This document shows, piece by piece, positions 46,580 to 55,603 of a stretch of 64,000 nucleotides of DNA; the stretch's first letter is position 1, and every line of letters begins with the position of its first letter. Where the stretch lies: assembly GCA_903900155.1 (NCBI GenBank), contig CAIUMD010000020.1, forward strand, positions 46,082 to 110,081, written 5' to 3'. The position numbers and the translations under genes are program-made. This stretch comes from an uncultured Caulobacterales bacterium (lineage in GTDB: Bacteria > Pseudomonadota > Alphaproteobacteria > Caulobacterales > Caulobacteraceae). The notes beneath the pieces are model-generated. The model was not told where the DNA came from. It searched no databases and saw only the letters and a program-made list of their open reading frames with translations.

Positions 46580-47575
46580 ATGTCGCGCCGCGCCGTCCTG
46601 ATCGCCCTCCTCGCCCTGCCCTTGCTGCATGCCTGCGGCGAGAAGCCGATGCTGGGCCAGGAAGAGCCGATCATGAAACCCAAGCGGCTGCAGAAGCGGA
46701 TCGAGGCGATCGCCGTCCGCGCCCAGCCGGCCGTGCTGGGCGTGGCCGTCGAGGACCTGACCACCCGGCAGATGTGGGCCTTCAACGGCGACCGCGCCTT
46801 TCCGTTGGGCGCGGCCGCGCGGGTTCCGATCCTGGCGGCGGCGATGGCCGAGACGGCGGGCGGCCGCCTGTCGCCCGAGGCGACCATTCCCGTGCGCGAC
46901 GTCGACCTGTCGCCGCCGCCCAGCGCCGTGGCCGACGCCTGGCCAGAGCGCCAAGTCTGGAGCGTCGTCGACCTCGAAGTGCTGGCCGAACATGGCGACG
47001 CCACGGCGCTGGACCTGTTGACCAATAAGATTGGCGGGCCGGGCGCGGTCGGCGGCTGGCTGGACGTCAAGCACATTGAGGGCGTCCGTGTCGACCGCTA
47101 CCAGCGCCAAGTCCGCACCGAGGCCCTGGGGCTGGCCTCGTTCCGCGCCGACTGGAAGGGTGAAGCGGCCTGGAACAAGGCCATCGCCGGCGTGCCGCAC
47201 GAACAGCGCACCCGCGCCGCCCGCGAGTTGCAGGCCGACCACCGCGACACCGCCACGCCCGTGGGCATGCTGCGGCTTCTGGAGGCCTTCATGCAGCGCG
47301 AGCTGGGCGTGTCTCCCGACACTGATCGGCTGCTGGGGCATGATCCCGGCCATCTGGCGCTGGCCTTGCCGAAGGGCGTGCGCCTGGCTCAGGCGGCCGG
47401 CTCGGCGCGGGCCGACCAGGGCTTCACCCCGTCCAGCCACGCCCTGGCCGTGGTCGAGCTGAAAGGCGGCCGGCGCGTGGCCTTCGTGGTGTTCCTGACC
47501 GGCTCCACCGCCGACGCGGCGACCCGCGAGCGGCTGATCACCGACATCGGCAAGGCCGTTCTGGAAGAGTTCTAG
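46580..47575 (+). CDS. class A beta-lactamase-like lipoprotein with lost catalytic motifs
   Basis: A 331-residue protein with lipobox LLHAC (Cys19). Its fold resembles class A serine beta-lactamases: VLGVAVEDLTTRQMWAFNGDRAFPLGAAARVPIL aligns with the strand, turn and active-site helix. However the S-x-x-K is A78-A-A-R81, the S-D-N position is G139-D-A141, and K-T-G reads GSARAD. All three catalytic motifs are gone, so it is probably a non-enzymatic periplasmic lipoprotein. Stop overlaps the convergent kinase gene by 4 nt. Confidence 0.75.
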   Translation: MSRRAVLIALLALPLLHACGEKPMLGQEEPIMKPKRLQKRIEAIAVRAQPAVLGVAVEDLTTRQMWAFNGDRAFPLGAAARVPILAAAMAETAGGRLSPEATIPVRDVDLSPPPSAVADAWPERQVWSVVDLEVLAEHGDATALDLLTNKIGGPGAVGGWLDVKHIEGVRVDRYQRQVRTEALGLASFRADWKGEAAWNKAIAGVPHEQRTRAARELQADHRDTATPVGMLRLLEAFMQRELGVSPDTDRLLGHDPGHLALALPKGVRLAQAAGSARADQGFTPSSHALAVVELKGGRRVAFVVFLTGSTADAATRERLITDIGKAVLEEF

Positions 47576-50058
47576 CGCCGGCGAACCCGCGCCAGGGCCT
47601 CCAGCAGCTGGGCCGGATGCAGCGGCTTGGCCAGGTGCAGGTCCGCCCCGGCCGAGTGGGCTGCGGCGACATGCTCCTCCATGGCGTTGGCGGTCAGCAT
47701 GACGACCAGCACCGGCGGCGCGTCCGACGCCGCCTCTCTAGCCCGGATGGCGCGGGTTGCGGTCAGGCCGTCCATCACCGGCATCTGCATGTCCATCAGC
47801 ACCGCGTCGAAGCTGGCGGCCTCCAGGGCGTCCAGCGCCGCCTGGCCGTCCTCGACCATGGTCAGGTCGACACCGAACGGCTCCAGCACGATCTCGACGA
47901 CCTTGCGGTTGGTCGGGTGGTCCTCGGCCACCAGCACCCGAAGGCCTTCCAGCGAGATTTCGCGATCCTCCTCGACCGTCTTCTGCGCCATGTTCTCGCA
48001 GCGGAGCAGCGGCAGCACGACCTCGAACCGCGCCCCCCTGCCCGGCGTAGCCTGGGCGTCGATCGTCCCACCCATCATCTCGGCCAGGGCCGCGCAGATC
48101 GACAGCCCCAGGCCCGTACCGCCGAACTGGCGAGTGATCGACTGGTCGGCCTGAACGAAGCGCTTGAACAGGCGGTCGCGCACGGCCCCGTCGAAGCCGA
48201 CGCCGGTGTCGCGGACCACGAAGCGCACCGCCTCGCCCACCCGGTCGACCTCCAGTGACACCTCACCCTCGGCGGTGAACTTCACGGCGTTGGCCAGCAG
48301 GTTCGAAAGAATCTGGCTGATCCGTCCGGCGTCGCCGTCATAGGTCCCCTCGGCGTCGGGGGCGACGGACCAGCGGAACACCAGGTGCTTGGCCTCGGCC
48401 GCCGCCGCGTGCAGCTCGGCCATGCCGCGCACCAGCTGGGTCAGGTCGAACGCGCCGACGGTCAGCTGGAATTCGCCGGCCTCGATCTTGGAGACGTCCA
48501 GGATGTCGCCCAGCACTTGCTCCAGCAGGCGCCCCGACGACGAGACCAGGGCGGCCAGTTCGCGGCGGGCCTCGGGATCATCCTCATGGGCCAGGCGGTC
48601 GCCGATGGCGATCACCCCGTTCAGCGGCGTGCGCAGTTCGTGGGACATGTTGGCCAGGAACACCGACTTGGCCTGGTTGGCGCGCTCCAGCTCGGCGGTG
48701 CGCTCGGCCACGCGGTCCTCCAGCGAGCGGCGCAGCTCCTCGTTGCGGTCGCGCTGGCGGCGCAGCGCCCTGGCCAGGGAGCCGATCTCGTCCGGCCGCG
48801 CCTCGATCGGCCGGGCGGCGGCGGGGTCGCCCTGCTGCTGGGCGTCGGCCAGCTTCTCCAGCGGCTCGGTGACCATCCGGGTGGTCAGGCGGTAGAGCAG
48901 CGGCGCCTGCAGGGCCACGCCGATGAAGCCGAACAGCAGCACCCACGAGGCGGTCTTCAGCGACGACCAGACGATGTCGCTGGACGGGAAGGCCATGATG
49001 AACCACCAGCCCGGCTCGACCAGGCGGCCATAGGCCACCAGCTTGTCGCCCTTGGGCGACATCACCGTGCCGACGTCGCGCTTCTGGGCGGCGATGTGGT
49101 CGACCAGGCGCTTGAGGTCATTGTCGGTCTCGAACTTGCGCAGGATCCCGACGTCGACGACGCCGTTGCGGGCCAGGCCCTGGGCGGCCACCAGTTCGCC
49201 GTCGTCGGCCACGATCATGTTGCGGCCACCCGGCAAGGCGTCGGCCACGGCGCGCAGCAGGTAGCTGTCCAGCGACAGGCTGGTGCCGAACGCCCCCATG
49301 AACTGGCCCTTATAGTAGAAGGGCGTCAAACAGGCCGCGTTCAGGCCCCGGCCGCTGGGGTCCGAGATCAACCGCCGCAGCTTGGTGCACTTCATGACCC
49401 GGCTCGGATTGTTCTCCGGCAGGGTCAACTGGGTCATCTCCTCGTGGGAGATATCGAGGGTCGAAGGCGCGTTCTGGCGGTAATACATCAACCGGTCGGG
49501 CCGGTTGGGGCCGAACATCACCAGCCGCGTGCGGGGCGTGAAGAAGTAGAAGTTGTCGTAGTGGCGGATCTCGGTCTCGCCGGTCGCGGCCACGACATCG
49601 GTCGCGCCAACGAACAGCTCCTGCTCGGGCAGGCTCATCGTGTCGGCCTGCGGCAGGTAGGCGCCGACGCCATAGACGTAGCGGTTACCGATCCGCGCGC
49701 CGTCGAACAGGCCAGGGATCGAGCGGCGGGTGCCGTCGCCCTTCTCCGGGAACAATCGCTCGAACTGGACGTGAACCTCGGGATCGTCGCTCATGGCCAG
49801 GCGCCGGGTCAGGGCCTCGCCCGCCGCGTCGTGCACCTTCACCAAGTCGGAGAACAGACGGTCCTCGGTCTTGACCCGCTCGCCGACATATTCGGCCAGG
49901 TGGCGGGTCTGGGTGTCGGCGGCGCTCTTGCGCACGAAGACGAAGGCCGCCGCCGTCGCGACGCCCGTCACGGCGATCGACAGGATCGCCACCATGGTCA
50001 GCAGCCGCCGCGCCAGCGGGGAGGTCACCCCCGCGATCGCCCCCGGATGGTCGTTCAA
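47572..50058 (-). CDS. membrane hybrid histidine kinase with large periplasmic sensor
   Basis: An 828-residue kinase. A transmembrane helix (about 18-42), a periplasmic dCache-like domain (about 45-360), a second helix (about 370-392), HAMP-like linker and coiled coil (to about 460), HisKA with His473 in MSHELRTPLNG, HATPase (NAVKFTA, DTGVGF, GTGLGLSI) and a receiver (VLVAEDHPTNRK...VLMDMQMPVMDG). It resembles the 31 kb kinase in its cytoplasmic half but not in its sensor. Ligand and target unknown. Confidence 0.9.
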   Translation of the reverse strand: MNDHPGAIAGVTSPLARRLLTMVAILSIAVTGVATAAAFVFVRKSAADTQTRHLAEYVGERVKTEDRLFSDLVKVHDAAGEALTRRLAMSDDPEVHVQFERLFPEKGDGTRRSIPGLFDGARIGNRYVYGVGAYLPQADTMSLPEQELFVGATDVVAATGETEIRHYDNFYFFTPRTRLVMFGPNRPDRLMYYRQNAPSTLDISHEEMTQLTLPENNPSRVMKCTKLRRLISDPSGRGLNAACLTPFYYKGQFMGAFGTSLSLDSYLLRAVADALPGGRNMIVADDGELVAAQGLARNGVVDVGILRKFETDNDLKRLVDHIAAQKRDVGTVMSPKGDKLVAYGRLVEPGWWFIMAFPSSDIVWSSLKTASWVLLFGFIGVALQAPLLYRLTTRMVTEPLEKLADAQQQGDPAAARPIEARPDEIGSLARALRRQRDRNEELRRSLEDRVAERTAELERANQAKSVFLANMSHELRTPLNGVIAIGDRLAHEDDPEARRELAALVSSSGRLLEQVLGDILDVSKIEAGEFQLTVGAFDLTQLVRGMAELHAAAAEAKHLVFRWSVAPDAEGTYDGDAGRISQILSNLLANAVKFTAEGEVSLEVDRVGEAVRFVVRDTGVGFDGAVRDRLFKRFVQADQSITRQFGGTGLGLSICAALAEMMGGTIDAQATPGRGARFEVVLPLLRCENMAQKTVEEDREISLEGLRVLVAEDHPTNRKVVEIVLEPFGVDLTMVEDGQAALDALEAASFDAVLMDMQMPVMDGLTATRAIRAREAASDAPPVLVVMLTANAMEEHVAAAHSAGADLHLAKPLHPAQLLEALARVRRR

Positions 50059-50253
50059 AACGTCTCCCTGGCCCGCGCCCCCGGGCCGTTATCCCCAAAT
50101 CGCTACGCTTGAACGCTGAACTCACTGGCAAGGTGGAAGCGACTGGCTTTTCCCCCGCGACGCAACAGTCTATAGCCTCCCGGTCCGCGCCGCTTCCTGG
50201 CCCTGTGCGCCAGATCGCCACAGGCGCGCCACCGCCAGAGGAACCTCCCCGCA

Positions 50254-51465
50254 ATGGCCAAGATCAAAGTCGCCAACCCCGTCGTCGACATGGACGGCGA
50301 TGAAATGACCCGGATCATCTGGAAGCTCATCAAGGATAAGCTGATCTTCCCGTACCTGGATCTGGAACTGGACTACTACGACCTGTCGGTCGAGAACCGC
50401 GACGCCACCGACGATCAGGTGACCATCGACGCGGCCAACGCCACGAAGAAGCACGGCGTCGCCGTGAAGTGCGCCACCATCACTCCGGATGAGCAACGCG
50501 TCGAGGAATTCAAGCTCAAGAAGATGTGGAAGTCGCCGAACGGCACGATCCGCAACATCCTGGGCGGCGTGATCTTCCGTGAACCGATCATCTGCCAGAA
50601 CGTGCCGCGCCTGGTGCCGGGCTGGACCCAGCCGATCATCGTCGGCCGTCACGCCTTCGGCGACCAGTACCGCGCCACCGACTTCAAGTTCCCGGGCAAG
50701 GGCACGCTGTCGATCAAGTTCGTCGGCGACGACGGCGAAGTGATCGAGCACGAAGTCTTCAAGGCCCCGGACGCCGGCGTCGCCATGGCGATGTACAACC
50801 TCGACGACTCGATCCGCGACTTCGCCCGCGCCTCGTTCGCCTACGGCCTGAACCGCGGCTATCCGGTCTATCTCTCCACGAAGAACACGATCCTCAAGGC
50901 CTATGACGGTCGCTTCAAGGACATCTTCCAGGAGATCTTCGACGCCGAATACGCCGACCAGTTCAAGGCCAAGGGCATCCACTACGAGCACCGCCTGATC
51001 GACGACATGGTCGCCTCGGCGCTGAAGTGGTCGGGCGGCTACGTCTGGGCGTGCAAGAACTACGACGGCGACGTGCAGTCGGACATCGTCGCCCAGGGCT
51101 TCGGCTCGCTGGGCCTGATGACCTCGGTGCTGATGACGCCGGACGGCAAGACGGTGGAAGCCGAAGCCGCCCACGGCACCGTCACCCGCCACTACCGCCA
51201 GCACCAGAAGGGCGAGTCGACCTCGACCAACTCGATCGCCTCGATCTTCGCCTGGACCCGTGGCCTGGCCCACCGCGCCAAGCTGGACGACAATCAGGAA
51301 CTGGCCGATTTCGCCGCCACCCTGGAAAAGGTCTGCATCGACACCGTCGAGAGCGGCTACATGACCAAGGACCTGGCCCTGCTGGTCGGCGACAAGCAAG
51401 GCTGGCTGACCACCGAAGGCTTCCTCGACAAGATCGACGAGAACCTGAAGAAGGCCATGGCCTAA
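50254..51465 (+). CDS. icd: NADP-dependent isocitrate dehydrogenase
   Basis: A 403-residue eukaryote-like (type II) IDH of the TCA cycle, oxidising isocitrate to 2-oxoglutarate with NADP+. [39 protein letters not shown] and [16 protein letters not shown] are typical, and [16 protein letters not shown] holds the nucleotide-binding region. ATG preceded by GGAACCTCCCCGCA, a weak ribosome binding site. Its own terminator follows. Confidence 0.97.
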   Translation: MAKIKVANPVVDMDGDEMTRIIWKLIKDKLIFPYLDLELDYYDLSVENRDATDDQVTIDAANATKKHGVAVKCATITPDEQRVEEFKLKKMWKSPNGTIRNILGGVIFREPIICQNVPRLVPGWTQPIIVGRHAFGDQYRATDFKFPGKGTLSIKFVGDDGEVIEHEVFKAPDAGVAMAMYNLDDSIRDFARASFAYGLNRGYPVYLSTKNTILKAYDGRFKDIFQEIFDAEYADQFKAKGIHYEHRLIDDMVASALKWSGGYVWACKNYDGDVQSDIVAQGFGSLGLMTSVLMTPDGKTVEAEAAHGTVTRHYRQHQKGESTSTNSIASIFAWTRGLAHRAKLDDNQELADFAATLEKVCIDTVESGYMTKDLALLVGDKQGWLTTEGFLDKIDENLKKAMA

Positions 51466-51495
51466 GGCTCAAGGCTCTTAGCCTGGAGACAGAGA

Positions 51496-51525
51496 CGCCC
51501 CGGAGGACCGCCTCCGGGGCGTTTT
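51496..51525 (+). terminator. icd terminator
   Basis: Perfect 11-bp stem CGCCCCGGAGG/CCTCCGGGGCG with ACCG loop, followed by TTTTCTTTT. Confidence 0.9.
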
Positions 51526-51583
51526 CTTTTGCGCCTCGCGCCGAGGCGACGCGTGCGCCGCAACAACAATCCCTTGGCGACAA

Positions 51584-51613
51584 TTGACAAATACAACTTA
51601 TAAGACTTTAAAT
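51584..51613 (+). promoter_or_regulatory. sigma-70-like promoter of the sRNA candidate
   Basis: TTGACA at 51584-51589 and TTTAAA/TTAAAT at 51607-51613, spacer 17-18 nt, inside a strikingly A+T-rich patch directly after the icd terminator. Predicted start near 51619. Confidence 0.6.
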
Positions 51614-51618
51614 AGGTG

Positions 51619-51723
51619 CAAGTCGTCCTGTCGGACGCCTTCCCCCGATCCGTTGTCGAGAGTTTCCTCCCCGACCGGATCCGCCTCCAACGCCGCTTCC
51701 GCCCCCGGGAGCGGCGCTTTTTT
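51619..51723 (+). ncRNA. candidate small RNA with C-rich loop
   Basis: A roughly 105-nt transcript predicted between a TTGACA promoter and a rho-independent terminator (stem 51691-51716, then T6). It folds into a GTCC-TGTC-GGAC hairpin (51625-51636), a stem GATCCG/CGGATC (51647-51652 with 51676-51681) whose large loop exposes TTTCCTCCCC, and the terminator hairpin. C-rich CCUCCCC loops pair with Shine-Dalgarno sequences in known alphaproteobacterial sRNAs. No reading frame. I cannot match it to a named sRNA. Confidence 0.6.
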
Positions 51724-51841
51724 CGGTCCCTCCCCCCCCCCCGGCCTCCCCATAGCGAGCGCGCCTCACGCGCGAGCGCTCTTGCGGCGAACGGCGATAG
51801 CTGGTCTATCCGCGTTAACCTTTGAGGGTGGGCAAAGCGGC
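51724..51841. other. spacer with C11 homopolymer
   Basis: Between the sRNA terminator and the DUF2939 gene lies a run of eleven C (51732-51742), unusual and slippage-prone. The rest should hold the promoter of the DUF2939/AEC unit. Confidence 0.45.
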
Positions 51842-52420
51842 ATGACTCTGCAGAAGCGGATCTGGGACCTGATCGTCCTGGCGATCTTCGTCTTCGCCGC
51901 CGCCTTCGCCACGGCGCCCTGGTTCGCGTTCCGGGCGCTGAAGGCCGCCGCCCAGTACGAGGACGTCCAGGCCATCGGCGACCTGGTCGACTTCCCGGCC
52001 GTGCGCCGCAGCCTGACCGGCCAGCTGATCGCCGATGCGCCCGCCGCCCAGCCCGAGAACCCGTCGATCTGGCGCGACCCGCTGAGCGTCTTCAAGAAGG
52101 CCATCGAGCCGATCGCCCCGCCCGAGCCCAAGGTCGACCGCTACCTGACCGTGGCCGGCGTCTCGGCCCTGACCCGCGGCTACGCCCCTGGCAGGGCCCC
52201 GCCCGCCTCGGCCCGCGACAGCTCGCTGGGCGGACAGATCAAGGACGTGGTGCGCGGTCCCTATCCAGGTATCGCCTACTGGGATCCCAACCGCGTGCGC
52301 ATCTCCATCAAGCGCCCGGACGCCAGCGGCAAGGTCACGATCTTCACCTTCGAGCGCAAGGCGCTGTTCACCTGGAAACTGGTGCACATCCGCCTGCCGG
52401 GCGACGAGCGCCAGGGCTGA
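51842..52420 (+). CDS. DUF2939 domain protein
   Basis: A 192-residue protein with an N-terminal membrane helix (LIVLAIFVFAAAFATAPWFAFRALKAA) followed by DVQAIGDLVDFPAVRRSLTGQL, the DUF2939 core, and a C-terminal FTFERKALFTWKLVHIRLP. The mature part is likely periplasmic. Start at 51842, the first ATG compatible with the helix. The AEC transporter starts 10 nt after its stop. Function unknown. Confidence 0.85.
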   Translation: MTLQKRIWDLIVLAIFVFAAAFATAPWFAFRALKAAAQYEDVQAIGDLVDFPAVRRSLTGQLIADAPAAQPENPSIWRDPLSVFKKAIEPIAPPEPKVDRYLTVAGVSALTRGYAPGRAPPASARDSSLGGQIKDVVRGPYPGIAYWDPNRVRISIKRPDASGKVTIFTFERKALFTWKLVHIRLPGDERQG

Positions 52421-52430
52421 CCTGAACTCC

Positions 52431-53363
52431 GTGCTCCCCCTCGTTCTCGACGTCGTCTCTCGAGTCTGGCCGTTCTTCCTGCTGGTCGGCGCCGGCCTGG
52501 CCCTCAGCCGCCTGCGCCTGCTCGACGCCAAGATGACCCAAGGCCTGTCGGCCTATGTCTACTGGGTCGGTTTTCCTGCCCTGCTGCTGCACTCGCTGTC
52601 GCGCCTGGGACGGCCGGGACACGACCTGCTGCTGGGCCTGTCGGCCTATGCCGGGGCGGGCCTGCTGGTCATGGCCGCCGTCGTCGGCGCCGGGCGCTTC
52701 CTGGGTTGGAGCAAGGCCGAGCGTGGCGGCGCGGGCATGGCGTCCGGCGTCGGCAACAGCGCCTTCCTGGCCCTGCCGATCACCGCCGCCGTCATGGGGG
52801 CCGAGACCGCCCGCCTGGTCGCCGGCGTCGTGGCCATCGACTTCGTGGTCATGGCCGCCACCGGCGTGGGCCTGCTGGGCTGGGCGGCCGGCCGTTCAGT
52901 CTGGCGCTCGACCGTTCAGGCGTTCCGCAATCCCGTCGTAGCCGCCGCCCTGGCCGGCGTCGCCCTGGCCCTGCTGGACCTGGCCCTGCCCGAGCCCCTG
53001 GACCGCGCTGTCGGCATGGCCGCCGTCTCGGGCAGTCCGGTTGGCCTGGTCGCCCTGGGCGCGGCCCTGGGCCTGCGCGAGACCGAAGGCCAGACCGCTC
53101 CGCCCTGGGGTCCCGTAACCCTGGCCGCCATCGGCAAGCTGGCCCTCTTCCCCTTGCTGGCCTGGTTCGCGATCGGCCTGACCCCGGCCCCGCCCGCCTT
53201 CCGCGCCGGCGCGACCCTGCTGGCCGCCGCGCCGACCGCCGTGAACGTCTTCATCCAGACCCGCGCCTATGGCGTCTTCGCCCGCGGCGTGGCCCGCACC
53301 GTGGCCCTGACCACGGCCCTCTCCATGGTCACCCTGGCCCTGGCCGCCCTGCTGCTGAAATAG
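52431..53363 (+). CDS. AEC family transporter (auxin efflux carrier-like)
   Basis: A 310-residue, ten-helix secondary transporter. VWPFFLLVGAGLALSRLRLLDAKMTQGLSAYVYWVGFPALLLHSLS is the typical first half, with the GVGNSAFLALPI motif near 105 and a second-half repeat ending AAAPTAVNVFIQTRAYG. Members export or import malate, malonate or similar anions; substrate not known. GTG start with no strong ribosome binding site, probably coupled to the preceding gene. Confidence 0.87.
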   Translation: MLPLVLDVVSRVWPFFLLVGAGLALSRLRLLDAKMTQGLSAYVYWVGFPALLLHSLSRLGRPGHDLLLGLSAYAGAGLLVMAAVVGAGRFLGWSKAERGGAGMASGVGNSAFLALPITAAVMGAETARLVAGVVAIDFVVMAATGVGLLGWAAGRSVWRSTVQAFRNPVVAAALAGVALALLDLALPEPLDRAVGMAAVSGSPVGLVALGAALGLRETEGQTAPPWGPVTLAAIGKLALFPLLAWFAIGLTPAPPAFRAGATLLAAAPTAVNVFIQTRAYGVFARGVARTVALTTALSMVTLALAALLLK

Positions 53364-53519
53364 ATCCCGGAATCGAGCCGGCGAACCGCGCCCGCGTTTG
53401 ACACCGCCGCCCCCGGCCGGTAGACGCGCTTGCGAGTAATTATCGATTGCACAGAGAGCCCTCGGCCACGGCCCTCACGTCTCTCTGCGCGTCGACGACG
53501 CCTTCCAGGATCCGAGTAC

Positions 53520-54809
53520 ATGGACGCCCGCACCCCGCCCGCCGTCGCCAAAGGCAACGCTTTGAGTCTGCCCAAGCTGGCGCTGCGCCCCCTGCTCGGC
53601 TTCTTCCACCGCTGGGTGGGGCTGTTCATCGCCGGCTTCCTGTTCATCTCGGGCGTCACCGGCGCGGTGATCTCGTGGGACCACGAGCTGGACGACCTGC
53701 TCAATCCGCACCTGATGCACGCCCGCGCGGAAGGGACGCCCAAGGCGCCGCTTGAGGTGGCCAAGCTGATCGAGGCCCGCGACCCGCGCGTCCAGGTCAC
53801 CTTCATCCCGCTGGCCCCCGAGAAAGGCGAGGCCTACGCCTTTGGCGTCTATCCCAAGCAGAACCCGGCCACCGGCAAGCTCCATACGCCCGGTTACAAC
53901 CAGGTGTTCATCGACCCGGCGAGCGGCGCTGAACTGGGCCGGCGCGACTGGGGCGCGGCCTGGCCGGTCACGACCGAGAACTTCGTCTCGTTCCTCTACG
54001 TGCTGCACTACACGCTGCACATCCCGGCCATGTGGGGCATCGACCGCTGGGGCGTGTGGCTGATGGGCGTGATCGCCGTGCTGTGGACGATCGACTGCTT
54101 CGTCGGTTTCTACCTCACCCTCCCCGCCCAAAAGAACGCAAAGGGGACCGGCAAGGGCTGGTGGAGCCGCTGGAAGCCGGCCTGGCAGATCAAGACCAAG
54201 GCCAGCGCCTATCGGATCAATTTCGACATCCACCGGGCCTTTGGCCTGTGGCTGTGGGGCGTGCTGTTCACCGTGGCCTTCACAGCCTTCTCGCTGAACC
54301 TCTACACCGAGGTCTTCTATCCGGTGCTGTCCAAGGTCTCCAAGACCACGCCCGGCCCGTTCGAGCTGCGCACGCCCGCGCCGCTGGACCAGCCGATCAT
54401 CGCCAAGAAGACCTATGCCCAGGTCATCGAGACCGCCCAGGCGGAGGCCAGGAAGCGCGGCTGGACCGACCCGGTCGGCGGCGCCTTCTACGCTCCCGGC
54501 TACGGCGTCTATGGCGTGACCTTCCACCAGCCGGGCGGCGACACCGGCGCGGCGGGCGTCGGCACGCCCTACCTCTATTACGACGCCCAGACCGGCCTCC
54601 CGGCGGGTGAGCGCCTGCCGTGGGTCGGCACCGCCGCCGACATCTTCGTCCAGGCGCAGTTCCCGCTGCACTCGGGCCGGATCCTGGGCCTGCCGGGGCG
54701 GATTCTGATCTCGTTCATGGGCGTGGTCGTGGCCGCGCTCAGCGTCACCGGCATCGTGATCTGGCTAAAGAAGCGCAAGGCGCGGGTGGCGCGCCGGGCC
54801 AAGGCCTGA
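53520..54809 (+). CDS. PepSY-associated transmembrane protein
   Basis: A 429-residue inner-membrane protein: FFHRWVGLFIAGFLFISGVTGAVISWDHELDDLL is the conserved first helix with HRWxG and the WDHELD turn; further helices follow at about 170, 260 and 400, around periplasmic PepSY regions. This family (PiuB-like) is often iron-regulated and tied to siderophore or ferric reduction. The A+T-rich AGTAATTATCGATTGC at 53434-53449 upstream resembles a Fur-type site, only loosely. Start at 53520. Confidence 0.85.
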   Translation: MDARTPPAVAKGNALSLPKLALRPLLGFFHRWVGLFIAGFLFISGVTGAVISWDHELDDLLNPHLMHARAEGTPKAPLEVAKLIEARDPRVQVTFIPLAPEKGEAYAFGVYPKQNPATGKLHTPGYNQVFIDPASGAELGRRDWGAAWPVTTENFVSFLYVLHYTLHIPAMWGIDRWGVWLMGVIAVLWTIDCFVGFYLTLPAQKNAKGTGKGWWSRWKPAWQIKTKASAYRINFDIHRAFGLWLWGVLFTVAFTAFSLNLYTEVFYPVLSKVSKTTPGPFELRTPAPLDQPIIAKKTYAQVIETAQAEARKRGWTDPVGGAFYAPGYGVYGVTFHQPGGDTGAAGVGTPYLYYDAQTGLPAGERLPWVGTAADIFVQAQFPLHSGRILGLPGRILISFMGVVVAALSVTGIVIWLKKRKARVARRAKA

Positions 54810-54883
54810 CACGACAAGACGGCCTGCTGACTGACAATCCCTGTCAGCTGCCCGGCCTAGCCTTGGCGTCAGGAGGAGACGCC

Positions 54884-55007
54884 ATGATCAGCTATATCAC
54901 CTTCGGCGCCCGCGACGTCGACCGCGCCCGCCTATGGCGATGGCTACGACCTGGCCAATGTGCGCGACCCGGACGGCGACAAGCTGTCGGCGTTCTTAAA
55001 GAGCTAG
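54884..55007 (+). pseudogene. VOC/glyoxalase-fold protein remnant
   Basis: AGGAGGAGACGCC precedes an ATG opening MISYITFGARDVDRAR, a normal VOC-family N-terminus. It then jumps, with a frameshift, to YGDGYDLANVRDPDGDKLSAFLKS and a TAG, the normal VOC C-terminus. About 80 central residues are missing. Confidence 0.82.
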
Positions 55008-55506
55008 CCGGGCGCCCGGCCGCTCAGCACATTGGAGGTCGGCAAGCCGCCGGGCGGTCCTTGGTCGCCGGCCCTCCAGCCTGTGGGACACGGTCCGATG
55101 CGCTGGTAGCGACGGGCCTGGACCACCTTGCCGCCTGCGGACTGCAGCGGCTGCAGGGCGAAGCGGACGGTGAAGTCATCGACCTTGCGCCGCGTCGTCG
55201 TCACGTAGAGGCCATAGCGCGCGTCGCCGACCTGGCAGCGCTTGATGTGCTCGTCGGCGGTGTCCTTGGCGACCTGGCCATCAGCTGGCAAGGCGCGCCG
55301 TTGATGTTCGGCTCGAGGCGCGAGAACGAGCTGACCACCTCGGGATTGGCGCAGACCTGGACGACGCCGGTCTGGCCGCCGGAGTCCTCGACAACCTCGA
55401 TCCGCCACAGGGCCGGCGGCGCGAAGGGCTTGGGCGCCTCGGCCTGCTTCTGCTCGCAGCCGGCCAGGGCCAGCAGACCGACGACCATCAGAGCCTTTCG
55501 CGACAT
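55004..55506 (-). pseudogene. DUF3617-like lipoprotein gene with a frameshift
   Basis: The ATG at 55506 opens MSRKALMVVGLLALAGCEQK (lipobox LAGC), then PPALWRIEVVEDSGGQTGVVQVC, which looks like DUF3617. Near 55285-55295 the frame breaks; the adjacent frame continues as DGQVAKDTADEHIKRC, then DDFTVRFALQPLQSAGG and stops at 55004. The intact product would be about 165 residues. The 3' end meets the VOC remnant. Confidence 0.75.
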
Positions 55507-55603
55507 GTGACCGCCCAGATTTGAACTACATATGTAATTCTATTGAACCGACGCGCATGCTGCCGTCAAGTCGCAACCTCAGTCGACAAAAGGGAGAGCT
55601 GCG
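55507..55603. promoter_or_regulatory. divergent promoter region with TACATATGTA palindrome
   Basis: TTGAAC at 55521 is followed by the perfect palindrome TACATATGTA (55527-55536) between the lipoprotein remnant and the cupin gene. Possible operator; no regulator is assigned. Confidence 0.4.

Noticed and set aside
53434..53449. Fur box upstream of the PepSY gene as a firm call
   Set aside because: AGTAATTATCGATTGC is A+T-rich and partly symmetric, but matches known Fur sites too loosely to annotate.
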